Part shown: positions 28,634 to 37,655 of the stretch, one piece after another
Layout of the letters: each line of letters opens with the position of its first letter
Numbering within the stretch: position 1 is the first letter of the stretch
NCBI RefSeq assembly: GCF_030731045.1
Contig: NZ_JAVALS010000001.1
Location: forward strand, 124,001-188,000
Length of the DNA: 64,000 nt
Direction of reading: 5' to 3'
Source of the DNA: Arthrobacter horti
GTDB taxonomy: Bacteria > Actinomycetota > Actinomycetes > Actinomycetales > Micrococcaceae
Notes under the pieces: generated by a model
Told to the model about the DNA's origin: nothing
Database searches by the model: none
The model's input: only the letters and a program-made list of their open reading frames with translations
Made by a program: the position numbers and the translations under genes

Positions 28634-29938
28634 ATGACTGACACCGCCATCTCCACCGGCCTGCCCGGCGACGGCGTGGACGACGTCGAGCGCGCCGTCC
28701 ACGCGATCGCCGATCGGGCACGTCTGGCCTCCCGCCGGATCGCCCGGGCGCACCGCTCCCGCAAGGATGAAGGGCTGCGAGCCATTGCCGCGGCCCTGGT
28801 GGAGCACGCCCCACGCATTCTGGCCGCCAACGCCAAGGATGTGGAACGCGGCCGGGAGAACGGCACGTCCAAGGCCATGCTGGACCGGCTCAGCCTGAGC
28901 CCGGTCCGCATCCAGGGCCTGGCCGACGCCCTGGAGAACCTGGCGTCCCAGCCCGATCCCGTGGGCACCGTAGTCCGCGGCCAGACCCTGCCGAACGGCT
29001 TGCGCCTGCGCCAGGTGAGCGTCCCCATGGGCGTGGTGGCGGCCATCTACGAGGCCCGTCCCAATGTGACCGTGGACATCGCGGGCCTGGCGCTGAAGGC
29101 CGGGAATGCCGTGATCCTGCGCGGCGGCTCCGCGGCCCAGGTGACGAATGAGACGCTCGTGGAGATCCTCCGTGACGCGCTGGATTCCGTGGGCCTGCCG
29201 GCCGAGGCCGTTCAGACCGTGGACGCTTACGGCCGGGCCGGCGCGAACGTCCTGATGAAGGCCCGCGGCCGGGTGGACGTGCTGATCCCGCGCGGCGGGC
29301 GCGAGCTCATCCAGACCGTGGTGCAGAACTCCTCCGTTCCCGTCATCGAGACCGGTGAGGGCAACGTCCACATCTACATCGACGAGTCCGCGTCCGAGGA
29401 CATGGCCGTGGAGATCCTCCTCAATGCCAAGACTCAGCGCCCCAGCGTGTGCAACACGGTGGAGACACTCCTGGTGAACTCGCGCTCCAGCGTGCTGCCC
29501 GCCGTCGCGCGCGCCCTGAGGGAAGCCGGCGTGCGGCTGCACGTGGACGGCCGTGTCGCCGCGCTCCTGCCCCCGGGCGAGGATGTGCTGGCCGCCACCG
29601 ACGAGGACTGGGCCACCGAGTACATGGACCTGGACCTGGCTGTCGGCATGGTGGACAGCATGGATGAGGCCCTGGAGCACATCCGCACCTGGAGCACCGG
29701 CCACACGGAGGCCATCCTGACCAACGATCTGGGCAATGCGGAGAAGTTCATCGCGGAGATCGACTCGGCAGCGGTGATCGTCAACGCCTCCACGCGTTTC
29801 ACGGACGGCGGCGAATTCGGGCTCGGTGCCGAGGTTGGCATCTCCACGCAGAAGTTGCACGCCCGAGGCCCCATGGGCCTGGGGGAGCTGACCACCACCA
29901 AGTGGATCGTCCAGGGCGAGGGCCAGACCCGAGCCTGA
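28634..29938 (+). CDS. proA: Glutamate-5-semialdehyde dehydrogenase (gamma-glutamyl phosphate reductase)
   Basis: A 434-aa NADPH-dependent ALDH-superfamily enzyme for the second proline step. The active-site Cys273 lies in QRPSVCNTVETLLV. The cofactor and phosphate-binding blocks VPMGVVAAIYEARPNVT and RGGRELI are present. It follows proB with a 9-bp gap but has its own -10 box at leaderless distance, so it can be made independently of obg-proB. Confidence 0.96.
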   Translation: MTDTAISTGLPGDGVDDVERAVHAIADRARLASRRIARAHRSRKDEGLRAIAAALVEHAPRILAANAKDVERGRENGTSKAMLDRLSLSPVRIQGLADALENLASQPDPVGTVVRGQTLPNGLRLRQVSVPMGVVAAIYEARPNVTVDIAGLALKAGNAVILRGGSAAQVTNETLVEILRDALDSVGLPAEAVQTVDAYGRAGANVLMKARGRVDVLIPRGGRELIQTVVQNSSVPVIETGEGNVHIYIDESASEDMAVEILLNAKTQRPSVCNTVETLLVNSRSSVLPAVARALREAGVRLHVDGRVAALLPPGEDVLAATDEDWATEYMDLDLAVGMVDSMDEALEHIRTWSTGHTEAILTNDLGNAEKFIAEIDSAAVIVNASTRFTDGGEFGLGAEVGISTQKLHARGPMGLGELTTTKWIVQGEGQTRA

Positions 29939-29984
29939 GCCGCGCTCCGTGGCGTGCTGCATGCCGTGGGGGAGCGAAACAGAC

Positions 29985-29990
29985 TAGGAT
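29985..29990 (+). promoter_or_regulatory. -10 box upstream of the small membrane protein and nadD
   Basis: TAGGAT, 75 bp before the ATG at 30066, in the gap after proA. Confidence 0.4.
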
Positions 29991-30065
29991 TACAGGAAGT
30001 CACGACGGGCGGTCCGCCGCCCGTCACCGGAGCGATCCGGGCACGAACACTCTGAAGGGAACACC

Positions 30066-30314
30066 ATGTTGGCTCAGCTGGCCACCACCGTCATCCACGT
30101 CAGCGCGGAGGCCGCCGAAGCGCCCGCCCCGCTGATCGCACCGCCCTTCGTGATCGGTGGGTCCATGTTCGCCCTCCTGCTCGTGCTGCTCTTCGTGTGC
30201 CTGTCCTTCATGAGCCTGGGCAACCGTCACGAGGCCGTGGAGGAGCACGCGGACCCGCACCGCCAGCACACCAACAAGCACGATCACGGCCAGGCTGAGC
30301 CTCAGGGTCACTGA
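30066..30314 (+). CDS. Small single-pass membrane protein, unknown function
   Basis: An 82-aa protein of no recognised family. An N-terminal amphipathic stretch is followed by one transmembrane helix (about 30-52, [21 protein letters not shown]). A hydrophilic, His-rich tail follows ([21 protein letters not shown]), which could bind metal but may simply be polar. AAGGGAA precedes the ATG at good spacing. It lies immediately before nadD, whose coding region appears to begin at its stop codon. Confidence 0.7.
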   Translation: MLAQLATTVIHVSAEAAEAPAPLIAPPFVIGGSMFALLLVLLFVCLSFMSLGNRHEAVEEHADPHRQHTNKHDHGQAEPQGH

Positions 30315-30315
30315 G

Positions 30316-30984
30316 ATTCAGTCCTCCGGCCAGGAGCCGCGCCGTCACCGTCTGGGAGTGATGGGCGGCACCTTCGATCCGATCCACCACGGACACTTGG
30401 TGGCCGCCAGTGAGGTGGCCGCCAAGTTCCATTTGGACGAAGTCGTCTTCGTCCCCACCGGCGAGCCGTGGCAGAAGGCCAAGCGGCGGGTCAGCACCGC
30501 CGAGCACCGCTATCTGATGACCGTGATCGCCACGGCCTCCAACCCGCGTTTCTCGGTCAGCCGTGTGGACATCGACCGCCCCGGTCCCACCTACACGATC
30601 GACACGCTGCGGGATCTGCACACTGAGCGTCCCGGCTCTGACCTCTTCTTCATCACAGGCGCGGACGCCATGGAGCAGATCGTCTCCTGGAAGGATTCCG
30701 AGGAGCTCTGGGACCTGGCGCACTTCGTGGGCGTCACCCGTCCGGGTCATGAGCTCACCGACCTGGGCCGGGACGGCGTCAGCCTGCTGGAGGTGCCGGC
30801 CCTGGCGATCTCCTCGACCGACTGCCGGGACCGTGTGGCCGATGGCAATCCCGTCTGGTACCTCGTGCCGGACGGCGTGGTGCAGTACATTGCCAAGTAC
30901 GGCCTGTACGACCGGGATGAACCTCCGACGCCGCCGGGGAACCTCGCAGGGGTCTCGCGCGTTGGCCCTCGAGACAAGCAATAG
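30316..30984 (+). CDS. nadD: Nicotinate-nucleotide adenylyltransferase
   Basis: NAD synthesis enzyme (NaMN + ATP to deamido-NAD). The nucleotidyltransferase motif [12 protein letters not shown] and the C-terminal [13 protein letters not shown] (ISST-x-x-R) are present. The start is uncertain. The first canonical codon (GTG 30358) would leave only MMGGTFDP and delete beta-strand 1, while the in-frame upstream sequence ...[10 protein letters not shown] reads as a normal strand. No ATG, GTG or TTG is available upstream; an ATT at 30316, with CAGGG 9 nt before it, is proposed (222 aa). Confidence 0.9.
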   Translation: MQSSGQEPRRHRLGVMGGTFDPIHHGHLVAASEVAAKFHLDEVVFVPTGEPWQKAKRRVSTAEHRYLMTVIATASNPRFSVSRVDIDRPGPTYTIDTLRDLHTERPGSDLFFITGADAMEQIVSWKDSEELWDLAHFVGVTRPGHELTDLGRDGVSLLEVPALAISSTDCRDRVADGNPVWYLVPDGVVQYIAKYGLYDRDEPPTPPGNLAGVSRVGPRDKQ

Positions 30985-31053
30985 TCGATAGAGAGCTTTC
31001 AGGGCGTCCGGCATGGGCGCAGAGCAACTGAGGCAGCACTGGATGATGAACTG

Positions 31054-32508
31054 ATGAGTCAGGAAGAGCAACCCCGTCGCACGCGACGTCAATTGCGTGA
31101 AGAACGAGAGCGTGCCACGGCCCAGGCCGGGGACGCCTCAGAGGTGACCCTGGAGGACGCTCTTCCTGCCCCGGCCGAGAGGGCCCCGCGTCCGGAACCC
31201 GGCATGCACAGTGGAATGATCGACGCCGTGCCGACGGCCCTGACGGCGACCGTGCCGGCTGGGGGGCCTTCAGGGTCCGCGCCGACGGTTCCCGGGCCGC
31301 AGACCGCTCGCAACCGTCGGGTCGCTGCGGGCCCCGTGGATGCCGTCCCGGAGCGGGAGGAGCGTTCCTCCCAGGCGCGGGCCCGCGACCGCGCGGCGCT
31401 GCGCACCATCAAGGATCTGGCGGCCAAGGAGGAGCAGCTCAGCGGAGGCGTCCAGACCCGGCGCCAGCGCAGGCTGCAGGAACTGGCCACGGAGACCACG
31501 CAGCGTCCCGTGGTTCCCCCGGCGTCCGGGTCTGTTCCCGGGGCACCGGGCGGCCGCCCGGACATGGGTGTCTCCGCGCGTCCGGATCCTGCCACGGCAC
31601 CTGTCCGGGTGAATCACCGTCCCGTGGGCGATGAGATCCCCGAGGACATGAGCGTGGAGGAGGCTCTGGCCGAGCGTGAGCGCTTCACGGCCGAGGCACA
31701 GGAGTACTTCGAGCGCATGGCGGAGCGCCCGGGCGGCAGCACCGGCGAGGTCGATCCCAAGGTCCTGGCCGAGCAGATCGCGATGGCCGAGCGCATCGCC
31801 ATTCTGAACCAGCGTGCGCAGCGTAAAGAGGAGCTCGCACGCGAAGCCGACGCGGCCAAGGGCCGGCCGCAGAGCGAGAGTTCCTCGGCGCCCACCATGG
31901 CGCACAACCTGGGGTCGGTGACCCGCCAGGAGACACGGAAGGTGCCCGGTGTCGCCCATGAGGTAATCGCCGCCCCGACCACGCAGGTCCCGGTCAGTCT
32001 GCCCCGGCCGGCGGCGCCGGCCGTGGGGGAACCCGCGCCGGAGACCGTTCAGGTCCAGCGGGTCGAAGCCCCGGGGGCGTCGCAGTCCGCTGGAACGCCT
32101 GGTTCGAAGAAGGCGAAGAAGTCCGCCAACCGGCGCGCACAGCTGCTGGCACAGGCGGAGGCGATCGCCAATGCCGAGGAAGCTCTGGACGCGCCGGATG
32201 GAGGCCGCATGGTCCCGGCTCCGGTTGCGGCCGCCGTCGTTCCTCAGCCCGTGAAAGCCGCCCCGGCGGCAAAGCCTGTGGCGCAGACCTCGGTGTCTGT
32301 CGCCGCCCGGCCTTCCGCGGCGGTGAAGCCGGGTGAGCCCGCTCAGGTAGCCGCCCGAGATGCTCACGGCCTCGACCCGCTCGACGTCGGCACGGCCGGC
32401 GTGCAGACGGCCATCCGTCTGAGGCTGCTCCACTGGGGCGCGCTCGGGCTGGGCGCCGTCGCACTGGTGGTCGGCGTCATCCTGGCGGTAACCGCCGGCG
32501 GCCGATGA
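31054..32508 (+). CDS. Hypothetical Ala/Pro-rich protein with C-terminal membrane anchor
   Basis: A 484-aa protein, mostly low-complexity and charged, with an Arg-rich start (PRRTRRQLREERE). A possibly helical segment lies around 205-275 (MSVEEALAERERFTAEAQEYFERMAERP). A single C-terminal transmembrane helix (about 461-481, LHWGALGLGAVALVVGVILAV) leaves only four residues outside: a tail-anchored layout. No family was recognised. It lies between nadD and rsfS, and codon use matches its neighbours. Confidence 0.7.
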   Translation: MSQEEQPRRTRRQLREERERATAQAGDASEVTLEDALPAPAERAPRPEPGMHSGMIDAVPTALTATVPAGGPSGSAPTVPGPQTARNRRVAAGPVDAVPEREERSSQARARDRAALRTIKDLAAKEEQLSGGVQTRRQRRLQELATETTQRPVVPPASGSVPGAPGGRPDMGVSARPDPATAPVRVNHRPVGDEIPEDMSVEEALAERERFTAEAQEYFERMAERPGGSTGEVDPKVLAEQIAMAERIAILNQRAQRKEELAREADAAKGRPQSESSSAPTMAHNLGSVTRQETRKVPGVAHEVIAAPTTQVPVSLPRPAAPAVGEPAPETVQVQRVEAPGASQSAGTPGSKKAKKSANRRAQLLAQAEAIANAEEALDAPDGGRMVPAPVAAAVVPQPVKAAPAAKPVAQTSVSVAARPSAAVKPGEPAQVAARDAHGLDPLDVGTAGVQTAIRLRLLHWGALGLGAVALVVGVILAVTAGGR

Positions 32509-32577
32509 CCGCCCTTGAAACGAAACCCCTTGGGCCCCGGAACACCGGAGGCCCTCAATCCCGATGTGAGGAGATCC

Positions 32578-32967
32578 GTGAGCGCCAGCGCTTCGGCAAT
32601 TGAGACGGCCCGACTGATCGGCAAGGCCGCCGACGACAAGCAGGCCGAGGAGATCGTGGCCCTGGACGTCAGCGAACGCATGCCGTTCTCCGACATCTTC
32701 GTGATCGCCTCCGCCGAGACGGAACGTCAGGTGAAGTCCATCGCCGACGAGATCGAGGAGCAGCTGCTGGCCAGCGGCCGCAAGATCCTCCGCCAGGAAG
32801 GCCGCGCCGCCGGCCGCTGGATCCTGCTGGACTTCTCCGACGTGGTGGTGCACGTGCAGCACGGCGAGGAGCGGGCGTTCTACGCACTGGAGCGCCTGTG
32901 GCAGGACTGCCCGTCGGTGGACCTTGAGCTGCCGGAACACCCGGGCCGGGATGCTGTCAGCGCCTGA
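32578..32967 (+). CDS. rsfS: Ribosomal silencing factor RsfS
   Basis: A 129-aa protein of the DUF143/Iojap family that binds uL14 and blocks subunit joining under starvation. Conserved blocks: VALDVSERMPFSDIFVIASA, RQEGRAAGRWILLDFSDVVVHV and F.ALERLW. The GTG at 32578 is chosen because GAGGAGA precedes it at good spacing and gives the family length; a TTG 63 bp earlier is rejected. The nadD-to-rsfS gene order is common in bacteria. Confidence 0.93.
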   Translation: MSASASAIETARLIGKAADDKQAEEIVALDVSERMPFSDIFVIASAETERQVKSIADEIEEQLLASGRKILRQEGRAAGRWILLDFSDVVVHVQHGEERAFYALERLWQDCPSVDLELPEHPGRDAVSA

Positions 32968-32973
32968 GCGGAT

Positions 32974-33003
32974 TTGCTGCTCAGAGGCCTGATGGTCTAT
33001 GCT
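32974..33003 (+). promoter_or_regulatory. Promoter of tRNA-Ala
   Basis: TTGCTG (32974-32979), 18-bp spacer, TATGCT (32998-33003). This predicts a precursor with about 50 nt of 5' leader before the tRNA. Confidence 0.6.
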
Positions 33004-33060
33004 GGATGAGTTGCCGCGGCCGGGAATGAACGTTCCGGAGGCGGGAAAACAACTCAATAC

Positions 33061-33133
33061 GGGGGTATGGCGCAGTTGGTAGCGCGTCTGCATGGCATGC
33101 AGAAGGTCAGGGGTTCGAATCCCCTTACCTCCA
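33061..33133 (+). tRNA. tRNA-Ala (GGC)
   Basis: A 73-nt cloverleaf. The acceptor stem pairs GGGGGTA with TACCTCC (one G-T pair), with discriminator A33133. The anticodon stem TCTGC/GCAGA encloses the loop ATGGCAT, so the anticodon is GGC. The T-loop is GGTTCGAATCC. CCA is not encoded. A terminator follows within 6 nt. Confidence 0.95.
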
Positions 33134-33138
33134 CAGAT

Positions 33139-33166
33139 GAAGGGCCGGTCGGAAGACCGGCCCTTC
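33139..33166 (+). terminator. tRNA-Ala terminator
   Basis: Perfect 12-bp stem GAAGGGCCGGTC / GACCGGCCCTTC with loop GGAA, immediately after the tRNA. Confidence 0.85.
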
Positions 33167-33205
33167 GGCGTTTGCGGCCAGGGAATCGCCCGCCCGGTGA
33201 GCGTC

Positions 33206-33267
33206 AGAGGCCGGTTGCTGTTCCTCGCGTCGTTGTGAAGGCGTTACGAGGAACAACAACCGGCTCT
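33206..33267. repeat. Second long hairpin, between tRNA-Ala and glgP
   Basis: Arms 33206-33227 and 33247-33267 pair with one bulge and one mismatch. The 19-nt loop contains GTCGTTGTGAAGGC, closely matching GTCGTTATGAGGC in the hairpin at 15267-15331. Both lie between convergent transcription units. A terminator for glgP is the simplest role; the shared loop suggests a repeat family. Confidence 0.65.
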
Positions 33268-33281
33268 GGAGATTTTACGGC

Positions 33282-35765
33282 CTAGAGGGCCGGAGGCGTA
33301 TGCCAGATTCCGTTGATGTAGTCGCGCATGGAGCGGTCCGACGAGAAGAATCCGCAGCGGGCCACGTTGAGGATCGCCGCACGGTTCCAGGCATCCTGGT
33401 CGGCGTAGGCGGCGTCCACCTCTCGCTGGGCCCTGATGTATTCCGCGAAGTCGGCAAGGACCATGAAGCGATCGTCGTAGAGCAGATTGGAGACCACGGG
33501 TTCGAAGGTGGACCGGTCGCCGCCGGAGAAGGCCCCGGACGCGATGAGGTCCAGTGCCCGTCGGAGATCCTCATCGGCTTGGTAGAACTCACCTGGCCGG
33601 TAGCCGGTGCTCCAGAGTGCCTCGACCTCGGGTTCGGTCATGCCGAAGAGGAAGAAGTTCTCGTCTCCCACCAAGCGACGGATCTCGACGTTGGCGCCGT
33701 CGTCGGTGCCGATGGTCAGCGCACCATTGAGGGCGAACTTCATGTTGCCGGTGCCTGAGGCCTCCTTGCCGGCCAGAGAGATCTGTTCCGAGAGGTCCGC
33801 CGCAGGGATGACCCGTTCGGCGAGCGTGACGTTGTAGTTCGGCGGGAAGAGGACCTTGAGACGACCCTCCACCCGTGGGTCATCGTTGATCACGGAGCCG
33901 ACGGCGTTGATCAGGTGGATGATGCGCTTGGCCATGGCGTATCCTGGGGCGGCCTTGGCTCCGAAGATGAAGGTCCGAGGGGTGACCTCGGCAGCGGCGA
34001 CTCTGCCGGAGGCGATGCCTTCGTACAGGCTCACGATGTGCAGGACTTTGAGCATCTGGCGCTTGTACTCGTGCAGTCGCTTCACCATGACGTCCATCAG
34101 GTGATCCTCGCCGACCACGAGGCCGTCCCGGGCGAGGAGCTCGTGCCGGAGCCGGACCTTGTTCTGAGCCTTGACCTCCGCGAACGCCGTCCGGAAGCCG
34201 GCGTCGTCGGCGTAGGCTTCCAGTCCCTGCAAGCGGTCCAGGTCGGTTTCCCAGCCTGGGCCCACGGCTTCCGTGATCAGGGAGGAGAGGCCCGGGTTCG
34301 CCAGACGCAGGAAGCGGCGCGGCGTCACGCCGTTGGTGACATTGGTGAACTTGCCGGGGAAGAACGCGGCGAAGTCGGGCAGCACCTTGTCCCTGAGCAG
34401 CTGGGAGTGGAGTTCTGCGACGCCGTTGACCTTGGCACCTGCCACGGTGGCCAGATAGGCCATCCGGATGGCGCGTTCGGGATGCTCTGCGATGATCGAC
34501 ATGTTGCGGATACGCAGTTCGTCGTCGCCGTAGGTTTCCCGCACCTCGGCGAGGAACTCCTCGTTGATGCGGTAGATGATCTCCAGGTGACGGGGGAGGA
34601 GCCGTCCCAGCAGGTCCACGGACCACTCCTCGAGAGCCTCCGGCAACAGCGTGTGGCAGGTGTAGGCGAAACAGCCGCGGGTGATCTCCCAGGCAGCGTC
34701 CCATTCGAGGCCACGCACGTCGACCAGCACCCTCATGAGTTCCGGTACCGCGATCACCGGATGGGTGTCGTTGAGCTGGAAGATCACGCGGTCCGGCAGT
34801 TTCGTCAGATCGAATCCGTCTGCCAGGTGGTGGTCCAGGAAATCGCTGACGGATGCGGCAACGAAGAAATACTGCTGCTGCAGCCGCAGTTCCTTGCCTT
34901 GAGGGGTCGAATCCTCCGGGTAGAGCACCTTGGAGATGTTGGACGCGAACGTCTGTGCCCGGACCGCTTCGGCGTAGTCGCCCGAGTTGAAGATCCGCAG
35001 GTCAAAGGCGTGAGTGGCGACCGCGCTCCAGAGCCGGAGGGTGTTGACCCGGCCGTTGTGGTAGCCCGGGACCATGTAGTTGTATGGCACGGCCTGAACG
35101 TTCCATGCCGGAATCCACCGGGTGCGTTCGACATCCCCGTCCTGGTAGCGCTCGGTGTGACCACCGAAGGAGACGATCTGCGCGGCTTCAGGATGCGGGA
35201 ACTCCCAGGGAGAGCCGAGTGCCAGCCACTGGTCAGGCTGCTCGGCCTGCTGCCCGTCCACGAAGGTCTGCCGGAAGATCCCGTACTCGTAACGGATGCC
35301 GTAGCCGATGGAGGGGACACTCATGGTGGCCAGAGAGTCGACGAAACATGCGGCGAGGCGGCCCAGACCGCCATTTCCGAGTCCTGGTTCCACCTCCAGG
35401 CCCCGCAGTTCGTCCAGGTCGATCCCACAGACCGACATGGCCTCAGCGGCGATGCCGCCGAGATCGGAGGCGAGGAGGTTGTTGTCCAGCTGCCGGCCGA
35501 GCAGGTACTCCGCGGAGAGATAGCAGACCCCCTTGGACTGGCGCTCGAACTGGGCGCGCTGGTCCTCCAGCCACCGGGCCATCAGGTAGTCGCGCACGGT
35601 CTGGGCGAGTGCCAGGTAGCGGTCGTTCTGGCTGGACGAGGACAGGGCGACACCCTGCCGGAAGTTGAGGTTGTTGAGGAACTCCTGGACGAAGCCGTCA
35701 ACGGTGCTGGCCGGCGGAATGACCGGGGCCAGGGCGAGTGTGTGAGTGGCGCGAATCTCGGACAT
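33282..35765 (-). CDS. glgP: Glycogen/starch/alpha-glucan phosphorylase
   Basis: An 827-aa PLP enzyme releasing glucose-1-phosphate from alpha-1,4-glucans. The PLP lysine is K676 within EASGTGNMKFALNGALTIG. The N-terminal half carries YLSAEYLLGRQLDNNL and GLGNGGLGRLAACFVDS, typical of the GlgP/MalP group. Length matches the roughly 800-840 aa type rather than the long alpha-1,4-glucan phosphorylases with a DUF3417 domain. The stop lies 15 bp from the long hairpin at 33206-33267, its probable terminator. Confidence 0.95.
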   Translation of the reverse strand: MSEIRATHTLALAPVIPPASTVDGFVQEFLNNLNFRQGVALSSSSQNDRYLALAQTVRDYLMARWLEDQRAQFERQSKGVCYLSAEYLLGRQLDNNLLASDLGGIAAEAMSVCGIDLDELRGLEVEPGLGNGGLGRLAACFVDSLATMSVPSIGYGIRYEYGIFRQTFVDGQQAEQPDQWLALGSPWEFPHPEAAQIVSFGGHTERYQDGDVERTRWIPAWNVQAVPYNYMVPGYHNGRVNTLRLWSAVATHAFDLRIFNSGDYAEAVRAQTFASNISKVLYPEDSTPQGKELRLQQQYFFVAASVSDFLDHHLADGFDLTKLPDRVIFQLNDTHPVIAVPELMRVLVDVRGLEWDAAWEITRGCFAYTCHTLLPEALEEWSVDLLGRLLPRHLEIIYRINEEFLAEVRETYGDDELRIRNMSIIAEHPERAIRMAYLATVAGAKVNGVAELHSQLLRDKVLPDFAAFFPGKFTNVTNGVTPRRFLRLANPGLSSLITEAVGPGWETDLDRLQGLEAYADDAGFRTAFAEVKAQNKVRLRHELLARDGLVVGEDHLMDVMVKRLHEYKRQMLKVLHIVSLYEGIASGRVAAAEVTPRTFIFGAKAAPGYAMAKRIIHLINAVGSVINDDPRVEGRLKVLFPPNYNVTLAERVIPAADLSEQISLAGKEASGTGNMKFALNGALTIGTDDGANVEIRRLVGDENFFLFGMTEPEVEALWSTGYRPGEFYQADEDLRRALDLIASGAFSGGDRSTFEPVVSNLLYDDRFMVLADFAEYIRAQREVDAAYADQDAWNRAAILNVARCGFFSSDRSMRDYINGIWHTPPAL

Positions 35766-35888
35766 GGCAAGACGGTATAGGACTGGCGGCGAAGATCAAG
35801 CTGAAATCAGATATGTTTCGGACGCTTCGCGAAAGGCGATGAGACCGCGGTGGGACGCGACGGTGGTACAAGGGAGCTTTTCCTGGAA

Positions 35889-35924
35889 CGCCGTTCAGGG
35901 AACGATACAGCTCCCTGAACGGCG
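35889..35924 (-). terminator. Terminator of the SSS-amidohydrolase operon
   Basis: Perfect 13-bp stem (35889-35901 / 35912-35924), loop CGATACAGC plus flanking bases, 69 bp beyond the amidohydrolase stop on the minus strand. Confidence 0.75.
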
Positions 35925-35992
35925 ATCGGCAGATGGAGTTCGCCTCGCAGTGACAGCCGTCTGCCGCCGTACGCCAGACCACCCGGAACGAA

Positions 35993-37630
35993 CTATGGGA
36001 CGGTGGTCGCTGCCTCTGCTGCGTGCTCGGCCACCTCGCGACCGTCCAGGACGGTGGCGACGACGGCGGTCCTGGCCAGCTCTTCGGCGCTCACCGACAG
36101 CGGGTCTGCGGCGAAGACGGTGAAGTCCGCGCGCTTTCCCGGCGCGATGGTCCCCGACGCGGCGGACAGCCCGGCCGAAGCGGCCGCGTGGCTGGTGTAC
36201 CCCTCCAGTGCCTGGAGGGAGGTGAGACCCTGCTCCGGCTGCACCGGCGCCCAGTGCGGGCGCTCCACTGGCCGCCGCAGCATGGAGTCGGCCATCATGG
36301 CCCGCGGGTCGTACGGGGTGATGGGCCAGTCGGAGCCGAGCGCAAGGATTGCTCCTGCCTGGCGGAGGTCCTGGCATCGCCAGCCGTGCCCGGCTCGTTC
36401 CTCGCCGAGCCGCACAGACCAGTTGTCGCTCCGGTCCGCCTTGGTGTGGTGGGTGCCGTGGACAGGCTGCATGCTCGCGGCCACGCCCAGGGCGGCGAAC
36501 CGGGGCACCAGATCGTCCGGGATCGTCTCGATGTGCTCGATCCGGTGCGCCGCCAGCCCCCGGACGTCTCCCAGGCCCTCCAGTGCGTCCAGGACATACC
36601 GCACACCCTGATCCCCGATGGCGTGCGTGGCCGTCGGCACGCCGCGGGAGGCGAAGAACCCCAGCGCCCGGCGGTACTGCTCGGGGTCCGTCCACACCGG
36701 ATCGGTGCCCTGACCGTACAGGTCCGGGTGCTCCAGCCAGGCCGTGCCGTTGTCCACGGTCCCGTCGATCAGGAACTTGACGCCCTCGATCACCCAGCGG
36801 CGACCGCTCCGGCCCTGAAGCCCGGCGATGGCCGCCCAGCCATCCTCGCTCAGGTGCGGCTGCACCATCGGCGAGAAGCGCAGGCGCACCGGCAGTTCGC
36901 CGTCGCGCTCCAGCTCCTCGACCAGCGCCACGGCGTCGTCCGCGAGATCCAGCACATGAGTGGCAGTGATCCCCGTGGCGGCCATGCCGTCCAGGATCTC
37001 CCGCAGCCGTGCCGCACGGACCGGGAAGGGCTCCTGCGGGATGGCCGCCAGTGCCAGCTCCATGGCCTCGAACTCCACCAGATACCCGGTCGGCCGGCCG
37101 TCGTCCCCGAGCGCCACGAGGGACTCGTCGGAGAACTCCTCGTCACCCGTGATCCCGGCCTGTCGGATGGCCGCCGAGTTCACCACAGCCGAGTGCCCGT
37201 CCCTCATCCGCAGGAACAGCGGCACCTCGCCGGTGGCGCCGTCGAACACCAGGCCCTGGAAACCGATGCCCGTGAACAGATTGGGGTCCAGCCCCCAGCC
37301 CTGCAGCCACTCGCCGCCGGCCAGCCGTGCGGCGGCCTCGGCGAGGCGGCGCTGCACCTCTCCGAGCGGCCCGACGTCGGTCAGGTTGAGTCCGCGCGCC
37401 AGGTCCAGGCCCAGCACCACATGGGTGTGGCTGTCGGTCAGGCCCGGGACTGCGGTGGCCTGGCCGTAGTCGAGCACCGTGGTGGCAGGTCCGGACAGGG
37501 CGAGGATCGCCTCGCGATCTCCGGCGCGGATGATCCTGCCGCCGGAGATCGCGACGGCGGTGGCCTTCGGCAGGTCCGGATCGAGGGTGTGGATGGTCTG
37601 GGCGAGGAGGATGGTCTCGGCCGGGGTCAT
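35993..37630 (-). CDS. Amidohydrolase family 3 (YtcJ-like), copy 1
   Basis: A 545-aa metal-dependent hydrolase of the TIM-barrel amidohydrolase superfamily. Metal-binding HxH is in GLTDSHTHVV; later barrel elements are KFLIDGTVDNGTAW, TATHAIGDQG, HRIEH and ALGSDWPI. Family members hydrolyse amides or formamides, and the substrate of this one is unknown. The ATG at 37630 is preceded by AAAGGA at 6 nt; an upstream GTG (37645) contains that Shine-Dalgarno and is rejected. Third gene of an operon with an SSS symporter and its small partner. It is similar in layout to two other copies at 47808 and 50485. Confidence 0.88.
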   Translation of the reverse strand: MTPAETILLAQTIHTLDPDLPKATAVAISGGRIIRAGDREAILALSGPATTVLDYGQATAVPGLTDSHTHVVLGLDLARGLNLTDVGPLGEVQRRLAEAAARLAGGEWLQGWGLDPNLFTGIGFQGLVFDGATGEVPLFLRMRDGHSAVVNSAAIRQAGITGDEEFSDESLVALGDDGRPTGYLVEFEAMELALAAIPQEPFPVRAARLREILDGMAATGITATHVLDLADDAVALVEELERDGELPVRLRFSPMVQPHLSEDGWAAIAGLQGRSGRRWVIEGVKFLIDGTVDNGTAWLEHPDLYGQGTDPVWTDPEQYRRALGFFASRGVPTATHAIGDQGVRYVLDALEGLGDVRGLAAHRIEHIETIPDDLVPRFAALGVAASMQPVHGTHHTKADRSDNWSVRLGEERAGHGWRCQDLRQAGAILALGSDWPITPYDPRAMMADSMLRRPVERPHWAPVQPEQGLTSLQALEGYTSHAAASAGLSAASGTIAPGKRADFTVFAADPLSVSAEELARTAVVATVLDGREVAEHAAEAATTVP

Positions 37631-37655
37631 GGGGATTCCTTTCACGGGAGGATGC

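Noticed and set aside
27095..29962. A 955-residue minus-strand open frame across proB-proA
   Set aside because: Antisense shadow of obg, proB and proA; no ribosome-binding site and no recognisable motif.
33915..35780. A 621-residue plus-strand frame over glgP
   Set aside because: Antisense of glgP, whose PLP-lysine motif confirms the minus-strand frame.
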